A stretch of DNA of 21,248 nt from Thermoplasmata archaeon (GTDB taxonomy: Archaea > Thermoplasmatota > Thermoplasmata > Thermoplasmatales > Thermoplasmataceae), in NCBI GenBank assembly GCA_021850505.1, contig JAJZLW010000120.1, positions 1 through 21,248 on the forward strand, read 5' to 3'. Below, piece by piece: positions 15,006-21,248 of the stretch. The first letter of the stretch is position 1, and every line of letters starts with the position of its first letter. Made by a program: the position numbers and the translations under genes. Under the pieces are notes generated by a model. That model made no database searches, was not told where the DNA came from, and saw nothing but the letters and a program-made list of their open reading frames with translations.

Positions 15006-15356
15006 TTACGAGTTCCCGTCGTTTAATAGAGCTCCAGCATTTTCTGCAAGCTTCTGGATACCCACTTTTATATTCTCTTCCACCTTGTTACCGGCACCCC
15101 ATCTTATATTGAGGAGACCAGAACCACCACCAACCCTGCCAAAATCAACCTTTGTCTCTCTTCCATCATAAAATGCAGAAAGGAAAAACCCGATCGTGTC
15201 GTTGGATCTGAAAAAAAACTTTGATCCTGTGGCAATAAACAATTCTGACTGGCCACTTGAATAGATTTTTGAAAAATCTATTGAACCGACGGCATTCTGG
15301 AAAACACCTGCAATTTCCTGTCCGTTTAGTTTTGTTGATACTGTTAGCGACATCAT
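15006..15356 (-). CDS. Small DUF6054-like protein of unknown function
   Basis: The product is a 116-residue soluble protein with no signal or membrane segment. It is beta-rich in the first 80 residues and helical at the end. The segment GFFLSAFYDGRETKVDFGRV, followed by GGGSGLLNIRWGAGN, recalls DUF6054-type proteins (a strand, a Gly-rich turn, then a WGA motif). That resemblance is from memory and tentative. The start is the first of two ATG codons; a minus-strand TATA-like TCTTTAAA lies about 27 bases upstream of it, so it probably has its own promoter although the HPP gene ends only 24 bases away on the same strand. Confidence 0.7.
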   Translation of the reverse strand: MMSLTVSTKLNGQEIAGVFQNAVGSIDFSKIYSSGQSELFIATGSKFFFRSNDTIGFFLSAFYDGRETKVDFGRVGGGSGLLNIRWGAGNKVEENIKVGIQKLAENAGALLNDGNS

Positions 15357-15380
15357 TGCATTGTAAATGTTTAAAGAGAT

Positions 15381-15932
15381 TTAAAGCTTGAACTTTTTCC
15401 TTGAATGTATTACTGATTCCTCATGTTCGGCAGCATGAAGTGTTTTTTTCAGAATTATGGTCAGGCCGCTGATCGTAAGAATGCCGATTATAATTAACAG
15501 AATCCCGGCCGGTCCAACCCTGTTTATGGTAAATACCAGGCCTATTGCAGCGGCTGGCGGGTGTTCAGCCTTGAGCGCGACCATAGTGATTGCTATAAAC
15601 GTTTCGACAATCGCAATCGCGGCAAAAATCCCCAGATATCCTGCAATATACAAGCCCGCATACCCTATAAGGGAAGCAGCAACATAACTTTTGGCAAACT
15701 TTGATATCTTTGCTGATGGAGATTTTGGCATCAGGTACATGATAAAAGCGGTTGAACCAAAGGATGCAAAGATCAGGTATTTCGCATCAGCCAATATTAT
15801 CAAATAATCTCTTAAAGCGAAAAAAAGTGCGGAAAAAATTGAAAGTGTAATGCCAAGTAATATCGAGGGAATAACCGCAGATTTTACGAACTGTATCTTA
15901 GAAGAAGCCTCTTCTGGAGTCCTTTCATTCAA
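15381..15932 (-). CDS. HPP-family integral membrane protein
   Basis: This 183-residue membrane protein has five or so hydrophobic segments and the defining HPP motif in KAEHPPAAAIGLVF (122-135). A second conserved stretch, FASFGSTAFIMYLMP, is at 55-69. HPP proteins include plant and cyanobacterial nitrite transporters; the substrate of archaeal members is not known. The C-terminal tail is charged and cytosolic. The frame has no ATG at its N-terminus; TTG at 15932 is the first canonical start, lying behind the AT stretch TTTTTAAATAT. The same-strand DUF6054-like gene follows after 24 bases. Confidence 0.88.
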   Translation of the reverse strand: MNERTPEEASSKIQFVKSAVIPSILLGITLSIFSALFFALRDYLIILADAKYLIFASFGSTAFIMYLMPKSPSAKISKFAKSYVAASLIGYAGLYIAGYLGIFAAIAIVETFIAITMVALKAEHPPAAAIGLVFTINRVGPAGILLIIIGILTISGLTIILKKTLHAAEHEESVIHSRKKFKL

Positions 15933-16320
15933 AATGGATCCATATTTAAAAACTGATATTAAACTGTAAGGACTATCTGGTCATCCCAAAGCGACAAAGG
16001 CTGGTGATGTAATTTGTTTTTTGACATTAAAATTCTGTGTTTGCATCCAGTTTGGCACACGATTTTCGATAGCCGCAGCGTTCTGGTATAGATGAACCTG
16101 GATATATTGCTGAACCATCATTCAAAAACAACTTTAATGATTGCACTTCCTCTGATAAATTCCTGATGGCTTGTATTTGAAGGCTAAATGAACGCAGGCT
16201 ATCACATTTCAACTACAGGTCGACATGGGGGAGACTGATCCACGCCGCTAGCTATATGCCGGTCCACTTAATTAATAGGTAAAAGCAAATATTAATTAGA
16301 ATCTAGTATATTTAACTTCA
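15933..16320. other. 388-base spacer before the surface-protein gene
   Basis: The right end holds the promoter of the large surface-protein gene. The segment 16210-16260 is more GC-rich than its surroundings (around GTCGACATGGGGGAGACTG) without forming a structure I recognise. A 61-codon minus-strand frame (16027-16212) has no known motif. I see no RNA gene, repeat or mobile-element end. Confidence 0.3.
16287..16298 (+). promoter_or_regulatory. TATA box of the surface-protein gene
   Basis: AAATATTAATTA is centred about 28 bases before the ATG at 16321, predicting a leaderless message. A second AT stretch (TATATTTAA, about 16307-16315) is too close to the ATG to act as its TATA box. Confidence 0.45.
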
Positions 16321-19300
16321 ATGAAGAAGGGCAGTGCAATATTAGTGATTTTTTTATTCCTGCTATCAACGTTAACGTATTCATCTCTTGTTTATTCGAA
16401 TAGCTTGCCTGCAAGCACAAATTTCTATTATTCCCCTCTCAGTTCATCAGGCTCCTTTGGGGGCTCTGTTACTATTAACGCGAATGGCTCACTCTTTGCC
16501 GGGACCTCGTTTTATGCAGAAAATAATATAAACGCATCTGGGGTCGTCAGGCTTTCTGGTAATACCTACTGTTTAGAAGAATCAATAAATGAAACCCTAA
16601 CGATACATAAGAGCAACTCCATTTTTAATGGAAAAAACTTTACTGTCGGAGGCACCTGTTCTGGAACTTATGATATAAACGTGCTTTGCGTAAATAATGA
16701 TACAATTGAGGCATTCCATACGAATACCAGCGCTTTAGGAGTGCATATATTATCATCACATAATGTCATTATAAACTGGATAACTTTAACGAATGTTTAT
16801 ATCGGCATATGCCCGAAGGATTCAAGTAACCTTTTGGTAGAAAATTCTACCTTTCCAGATTCTTATTACGATGCAGCAGGTTTCATCAACACGGATCAAT
16901 TCAATACAAATGTCTCTGTAATAAATAACAGGATCTGTATTTCTGGCAGCGTTTATGCTACCAGAGCAATCGACATTGAAAGCAATAATTCTAAAGCAAT
17001 TAACAACACAATTATCTCAACATCGACTGGCACTGGGTGTAACACTGGTATTTACGTATTCTGCTCCACAAATACCGTGGTCAAAGGTAATTATTTAAAA
17101 GGCCAGGATTTATTTGGAATTTATGTTTTGAATGATAATTATTTGAATGTTACTGATAATTATATTAACACGACGAAACCCCCACTCTATTTATGTTCAT
17201 CTGAAAACCTTAACGTTTCGGAAAACACAATCATCGAAAACGGCCAACCCGACAATGTGACCGGTGATCATAATGTTTCAATTTATAAAACAAGCTTTGT
17301 TAGTAATCCATGCAGCATCAGTTTGAACCTGATCGATTCCAGCAACGTTCTCATTTCTAATATGGATTTTAACCAAACTGTTATTTGTATCAATAAAGCG
17401 CAGTCTCTCACAATTTCAAACTCAAAATTTGCAGGCTCCTTATTCACCCCCGGGCATTTGTCTGTCGCCAACTCAAATGGAATTTATCTTTCTAAAGATG
17501 AATTCAACTGTTCAAATTTGATCTATTCTAACAATGATGAATGCTCGTTCATAAACAATAGTACATTTAACGATCTGTTTCATGGTATAGAGATTGAAGG
17601 CGCAAATAGTGGTATGCATGTATCATCATCGATTTTTACTGGTCCTTGCGGACTTGATTTTTGTCCCGGCTCAAATACACAAAACGTTTTGATATCCAAA
17701 AACCTTTTTTCTTTGATATCAGGAGTCGGAGTTAGAGTGCAGTCATCATTATCAACAACCTTCAAGTTTGCTTCAGTGACAGGTAATAAATTCTTTGCGG
17801 CAAACGATTCATGCTTCGGTGCCGGTCTCTATTTGGAAGGGGTAACTACTCAGGACCTTAATATTGCTGAAAATACCTTTGTCAACATAAGCCTTCCAGT
17901 GTATGTCTGTTTTGTCAAAGGCACCACCATCTCCGTTAGCAATAATACCCTCATTAATACAACCGGTTGTAATTCGCCTGTCCCCGATGCTTCCGGCATA
18001 AATGTTATTTCTCTTAAATGCGAATTAACATCTGTTCAAATAACAGGAAACGTGATCAAAAATGAGGGTTATCATGGCATTTGTCTTTATGGGGCTGTAA
18101 TAGGGGATGTGAACCTTAATACTGTGAATAATGTCGGAATGCAATCAAAATTCCAGCATACCGAGTCGGCAATATATATTAGCGAATCTTCATTTGTTCA
18201 AATATCGGAAAACAATATTTTGTTCCCATCTGGTAGTTCACAGGATGGCATCTCACTTATTTTTGCGCAAAATGATAAAGTTACTGAAAATTCAATTTTA
18301 AACGGCTCAGATGGAATTCATCTGAAGTACTTCTGCAACTCAACTGTCAGTGATAATTACATTTATGGTGGCACCAATAGTTTGGAGGTCGGAAAAAACA
18401 GTTATAATTTCACTGTCGAAGGAAACTCGATTATTAATTCCTCCACATCAGTCTCTATTAAATGCGCTCTCATTGGGCAAATCCACTCCAATACAATCTC
18501 TGGCAGCAAAAATTTTGCAGTTGATATATTGGATTCCAGAGACATTACATTCTATCACAACAATTTCATCAATGGTAACACAAACAATGTAACGATCGTA
18601 TCGTCTACTTCAATAATCTGGAATCTTTCACTACCCGTTGGAGGCAACTACTGGAGTAACTACACCTACGGAGGATTGAACGGGATCGGGACTGTCCCTT
18701 ACGATGTTTCAGGATCATATTATGACTATTTGCCACTGACCAAAGCCTGGTCTTCATACTCCGTTATTTTCAAGGAAGATGGATTGCCAGCTGGCACGAC
18801 CTGGATGGTAAATTTTGGATCCACATCAGGTGTTTCTTCTTCTCAGATTTTAACTTTTCCGCAAATTGCTGCCCTTGATAGCGTTGTCAACTATTCGGTC
18901 CCATCAATATATGGTTACGTGTCTTCGGCACCTTCGGGATCCATAAAGCTGACCGGGCAAAATCTCACGATCTACGTGCAATTTAAACCTTATCTATCAA
19001 ATGTATCCATCACAGAATCAGGTAAACCCGCCGGTTCATTCTGGGTTATCTCAATAGGCGGATCAACTTTCTCGTCCAATTCCAATTTAATAACATTCAA
19101 TATTTCAAATGGAAGTTATGCATATTCGATATCTTCTGAGGTAGGATTTTCGATTACAGGATCGATCAATGTGAGTGGCAGCACAGTTTTGAATATTGAA
19201 TTCCCATCTTACTACAATGTGACTTTTGTTGAAAAAGGGCTCCCATCAGGAACACCCTGGTTTATTTATTATAATTCCTATGCATTTAATTCGACATCTT

Positions 19301-20055
19301 CTGACCTTAAGCTTGAATTAGTTTCTGGAAACTATTCTATTTCTGCTTCCGGGCCATCCGGATATTCAGTATCTCTTCAAACATCGCATATATCCGTCAC
19401 AAATGAAAACTCAACCATATTAGTGCTCTTTAAGAACGAAAGCAATTTCATTGTAGAATCATATACGGTTTCGTTTAACTCTCTTGGAAAACCATCCAGT
19501 TCTTATTGGTCGGTGCAATTCAACGCTTCAGTTATTAGTTCCACAGGTTCCATTATAAACTTTACAGCGAAAAACGGAACCTATGATTATTTCATAAACT
19601 CATCTGTATTTTTCGAAAATTCAGGTTACGTCAAAGTCGCAGGTAAAAACATTACCGTGAACATTCAGTTTACACAGGTTTATACTGTATACGTAAATGA
19701 AACCGGACTTACAGACGGCTCTGCATGGACTCTCTTCTTCAACGGCACTTCTTATCATACTTCAACAAGTTCCATTACAATTATAGCAGTTTCAGGGAAT
19801 TACAGTGTAGCTGCTTCCGGACCTTCTGGATACACTGTGACAATAAAACAGCCTTTCGTTGTGGTACATGGAAGCAGCGTTCAGTTCAATGTCAGTTTTG
19901 CTCTAATAACAAACTCTTCAAAAACAGCTATTAAGCCCGCATCAGGAATATCCCTTGAGTCGGTTGCTATAGGTTTGGTTTCAGGGGTCGCTGTGGGCGT
20001 TCTATCTTATGCTGGGTTAAGTTTGTTTAGATCAAACAGGAAGAGAAGAACATGA
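16321..20055 (+). CDS. Large surface-anchored beta-helix protein with alternating C-terminal repeats
   Basis: This 1244-residue protein starts with a signal peptide (MKKGSAILVIFLFLLSTLTY, cleavage near 26-31). Residues about 80-790 form a right-handed parallel beta-helix of NosD/PbH1 type, with repeated hxhxxN strand-turn units. It closes with the segment FYHNNFIN and GGNYWSNYT, ending YDYLPL, common at the end of NosD-like domains. All 21 cysteines lie in this part (C84 to C715). Five beta repeats of 73-84 residues follow, starting near 813, 891, 964, 1048 and 1121; each opens with a strand then G(L/K)P-x-G-x-x-W. The C-terminus is a membrane helix (about 1211-1235) followed by RSNRKRRT, anchoring the protein with its bulk outside. 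Many N-x-S/T sequons suggest glycosylation. Polysaccharide binding or cleavage, adhesion or a coat role are possible; no catalytic residues were identified. Confidence 0.92.
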   Translation: MKKGSAILVIFLFLLSTLTYSSLVYSNSLPASTNFYYSPLSSSGSFGGSVTINANGSLFAGTSFYAENNINASGVVRLSGNTYCLEESINETLTIHKSNSIFNGKNFTVGGTCSGTYDINVLCVNNDTIEAFHTNTSALGVHILSSHNVIINWITLTNVYIGICPKDSSNLLVENSTFPDSYYDAAGFINTDQFNTNVSVINNRICISGSVYATRAIDIESNNSKAINNTIISTSTGTGCNTGIYVFCSTNTVVKGNYLKGQDLFGIYVLNDNYLNVTDNYINTTKPPLYLCSSENLNVSENTIIENGQPDNVTGDHNVSIYKTSFVSNPCSISLNLIDSSNVLISNMDFNQTVICINKAQSLTISNSKFAGSLFTPGHLSVANSNGIYLSKDEFNCSNLIYSNNDECSFINNSTFNDLFHGIEIEGANSGMHVSSSIFTGPCGLDFCPGSNTQNVLISKNLFSLISGVGVRVQSSLSTTFKFASVTGNKFFAANDSCFGAGLYLEGVTTQDLNIAENTFVNISLPVYVCFVKGTTISVSNNTLINTTGCNSPVPDASGINVISLKCELTSVQITGNVIKNEGYHGICLYGAVIGDVNLNTVNNVGMQSKFQHTESAIYISESSFVQISENNILFPSGSSQDGISLIFAQNDKVTENSILNGSDGIHLKYFCNSTVSDNYIYGGTNSLEVGKNSYNFTVEGNSIINSSTSVSIKCALIGQIHSNTISGSKNFAVDILDSRDITFYHNNFINGNTNNVTIVSSTSIIWNLSLPVGGNYWSNYTYGGLNGIGTVPYDVSGSYYDYLPLTKAWSSYSVIFKEDGLPAGTTWMVNFGSTSGVSSSQILTFPQIAALDSVVNYSVPSIYGYVSSAPSGSIKLTGQNLTIYVQFKPYLSNVSITESGKPAGSFWVISIGGSTFSSNSNLITFNISNGSYAYSISSEVGFSITGSINVSGSTVLNIEFPSYYNVTFVEKGLPSGTPWFIYYNSYAFNSTSSDLKLELVSGNYSISASGPSGYSVSLQTSHISVTNENSTILVLFKNESNFIVESYTVSFNSLGKPSSSYWSVQFNASVISSTGSIINFTAKNGTYDYFINSSVFFENSGYVKVAGKNITVNIQFTQVYTVYVNETGLTDGSAWTLFFNGTSYHTSTSSITIIAVSGNYSVAASGPSGYTVTIKQPFVVVHGSSVQFNVSFALITNSSKTAIKPASGISLESVAIGLVSGVAVGVLSYAGLSLFRSNRKRRT
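18757..19920 (+). repeat. Five tandem protein repeats in an A-B-A-B-A order
   Basis: Within the surface protein, five units begin at bases 18757, 18991, 19210, 19462 and 19681. Units 1, 3 and 5 carry the GL(P/T) form (FKEDGLPAGTTW, FVEKGLPSGTPW, VNETGLTDGSAW) and units 3 and 5 share VSGNYS followed by ASGPSGY. Units 2 and 4 carry GKP (ITESGKPAGSFW, FNSLGKPSSSYW) and NG(S/T)Y(A/D)Y. The units are diverged at base level, so they are old. Such repeats are common in Thermoplasmatales surface proteins and thermopsin-like proteases. Confidence 0.85.
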
Positions 20056-20421
20056 TGACCCACAATATATTGTTGAAAGTATTTTTTTAAACCATATCTT
20101 GAACAGATCTTTTCTATGAACCAATAGTGCGGGTCCTCCACATTTATTTATCCAGCTCAGGTGTGAGTTTCGGGTTTTTCCTCAATGTGTTCCCTTAATG
20201 CACCAATAAATCACCGTTTATAGCCAATTATTGCGCCCTCTGTCTGCAAGCAGTAGAATTAGTCTATTACCGTTTCCAGGTTATAGTATCTGAATTCTTC
20301 CGATTATATTAGCGCATCTTCATATTTGCCTAGAACTCGTACGGATCAAGTTGAATTGCCCTGAAAAGATCAAAACGATTAAACTTAACAAATACTTACC
20401 GGTTTAATATTAAGAAACCAT
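20056..20421. other. 366-base spacer before tRNA-Thr
   Basis: It holds the terminator-like T-tract at the left and the tRNA promoter at the right, where an AT-rich stretch (20378-20398) lies some 25-40 bases before the tRNA. On the minus strand a short stretch (about 20331-20390) reads FNRFDLFRAIQLDPYEF followed by a stop; this could be the tail of a decayed gene but has no start and no family I can name. No repeat or mobile-element end is seen. Confidence 0.3.
20062..20088 (+). terminator. Probable terminator after the surface-protein gene
   Basis: A perfect 12-base palindrome, ACAATATATTGT (20062-20073), is followed after a few bases by seven T residues (20082-20088), just after the stop codon. 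Archaeal termination needs mainly the T-tract; the palindrome may be incidental. Confidence 0.45.
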
Positions 20422-20494
20422 GCCACTGTAGCTCAGTTGGTAGAGCAGCTGACTTGTAATCAGCAGGTCGGGGGATCGATACCCTCCAGTGGCT
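20422..20494 (+). tRNA. tRNA-Thr, anticodon UGU
   Basis: The 73-base sequence folds as a full cloverleaf. The acceptor stem is GCCACTG with CAGTGGC (7 perfect pairs), the D arm GCTC-AGTTGGTA-GAGC, the anticodon arm GCTGA-CTTGTAA-TCAGC with TGT as anticodon, a five-base variable loop, and the T arm GGGGG-ATCGATA-CCCTC with one G-T pair. The discriminator base is T73, as in archaeal tRNA-Thr. CCA is not encoded and there is no intron. T-loop position 54 is A instead of the nearly universal T. It reads ACA and, by wobble, other Thr codons. Confidence 0.96.
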
Positions 20495-20620
20495 TCCTTA
20501 TTAAAAATGTCCCATCCTATCTGAGTTCTTCTTAATGCTGGGAGCTAAATATCGCATTTGTTTTGTGACGAAATTGGATATAGCATGTATAGTTAATAAT
20601 CCAGATTATAATTAACAAAT

Positions 20621-21154
20621 ATGGCAGACGGGAATAATATTGAGGCAACGATAGAGAATCTGCGAAAGGTTTCAGAGCGCGGAGACCTTGTGACATATGA
20701 CTTGACAGATAAAATTGATTTCTCCAAGCCAAAGGAATTTGCAAAGGCGTTGGCTGATGTTTTCTTCAGGAAAGACGCTATAAACTGGTTCAAGGTGACC
20801 GATGATAAAATAGAATTCAATCCAGCCTACAAGGTCAGAATAATTTTGGCGGAAGAGCACAACAAACTACTTGAGAAAGCAGTACAGGACTTTCTGATCG
20901 ACCTCAGAAAGGAAGATCTGAAAAAACCATTTTCTGCTGATATAAAAGATGAATCCCAGCAGTCAAGAAAGCTCGCTTCGGCAATGGCGACAAGTGCGTT
21001 GAGATCAGTTCAGGATTCACTGTACAAGCACAGCATGGATAAAATGTACGAGAATTTCTTTAAAGATGATTTGGTAACTGACATGCTCGAATGTCTTGAA
21101 ATCAGATCGCTAAATAATGAGGATCTTATAGACTGGAAAAAGTCATTCCTGTAG
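20621..21154 (+). CDS. Unrecognised acidic, mostly helical protein
   Basis: I do not recognise a family. The 177-residue product is soluble, highly charged and helical, with no signal peptide, cysteine cluster or nucleotide-binding motif (one Cys, near residue 158). It opens with an amphipathic stretch (ATIENLRKVSERGDLVTYDL), then a region with paired aromatic and acidic residues (DAINWFKVTDDKIEFNPAY) and a long helix-forming half. A Ser/Ala-rich helix (SRKLASAMATSALRSVQDSL) near 115-135 could be a dimer interface. Codon use looks like that of its neighbours, and the start ATG follows AT-rich DNA, so it is likely a real gene, possibly limited to Thermoplasmatales. It stands alone after tRNA-Thr. 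Confidence 0.75.
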   Translation: MADGNNIEATIENLRKVSERGDLVTYDLTDKIDFSKPKEFAKALADVFFRKDAINWFKVTDDKIEFNPAYKVRIILAEEHNKLLEKAVQDFLIDLRKEDLKKPFSADIKDESQQSRKLASAMATSALRSVQDSLYKHSMDKMYENFFKDDLVTDMLECLEIRSLNNEDLIDWKKSFL

Positions 21155-21248
21155 TTTGGTGCAAATAATACAAATCTATATGATCCAGGGATATTAAACT
21201 GGTCGAATCCTTATTAATGGTAACAAATGTCTGTAAAGAGCATTCTGC
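21155..21248 (+). other. Probable promoter and start of the next gene (cut off)
   Basis: A TATA-like GATATTAAAC (about 21189-21198) lies roughly 33 bases before an ATG at 21227 that reads MSVKSIL to the window end; another ATG at 21217 opens a different frame. Too little is present to choose or identify a product. Confidence 0.25.

Noticed and set aside
16027..16212. 61-codon minus-strand frame in the spacer before the surface-protein gene
   Set aside because: No motif, no promoter or ribosome-binding site seen, and length expected by chance.
20052..20058. ATGATGA resembling a C box of a C/D guide RNA at the end of the surface-protein gene
   Set aside because: No CTGA D box or C'/D' pair lies at suitable distance, and it overlaps a stop codon context.
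20331..20390. Minus-strand stretch reading FNRFDLFRAIQLDPYEF and a stop, like a transposase tail
   Set aside because: No start, no upstream coding continuity and no recognised family.

Overview
The window looks like chromosomal DNA from an archaeon of the order Thermoplasmatales (Thermoplasma, Ferroplasma, Cuniculiplasma and relatives); the genus cannot be fixed from the sequence alone. The evidence is archaeal gene content (XPD helicase with an Fe-S domain, COG1395- and COG2150-type regulators, type I dehydroquinase, archaeal PiT/DUF47 pair), TATA boxes placed about 24-33 bases upstream of start codons so that many transcripts would be leaderless, a tRNA-Thr without encoded CCA, and a large membrane-anchored surface protein of the kind expected in wall-less acidophiles. 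There are no IS elements, CRISPR arrays or prophage genes that I can recognise.

Region 1 (1-5100) is one-carbon and housekeeping metabolism: gcvH, an RlmE/FtsJ rRNA 2'-O-methyltransferase, a TraB-like protein of unknown role, a COG1395 HTH regulator, formate-tetrahydrofolate ligase (fhs) and, convergent to it, an HTH/ACT-type regulator. Glycine cleavage and Fhs both feed the tetrahydrofolate one-carbon pool, so GcvH, Fhs and perhaps the regulator may be linked. The rlmE reading frame has no ATG, GTG or TTG in front of its catalytic core; an ACG with a good ribosome-binding site is the best candidate start.

Region 2 (5100-6570) is accessory: two gene-poor spacers flank a vapB-vapC type toxin-antitoxin pair whose PIN toxin lacks its first catalytic Asp. 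Region 3 (6570-10790) holds the XPD helicase, a ClC chloride channel/transporter with two CBS domains, and a PadR regulator preceded by a perfect palindrome that is probably its own operator.

Region 4 (10960-15940) contains a RimI-like acetyltransferase, a winged-helix regulator divergent from aroD over a 60-base shared promoter region, a MarC-family membrane protein, a DUF47-PiT phosphate-transport operon with altered PiT signature motifs, a small DUF6054-like protein and an HPP-family membrane protein.

Region 5 (15940-21248) is dominated by a 1244-residue secreted and membrane-anchored protein. It has a signal peptide, a long right-handed beta-helix containing all 21 of the protein's cysteines, five C-terminal beta repeats of two alternating subtypes, and a C-terminal membrane anchor. 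It is followed by tRNA-Thr(UGU) and an unrecognised 177-residue protein. The surface protein, with its recurring cysteine register, is the most unusual object in the window.
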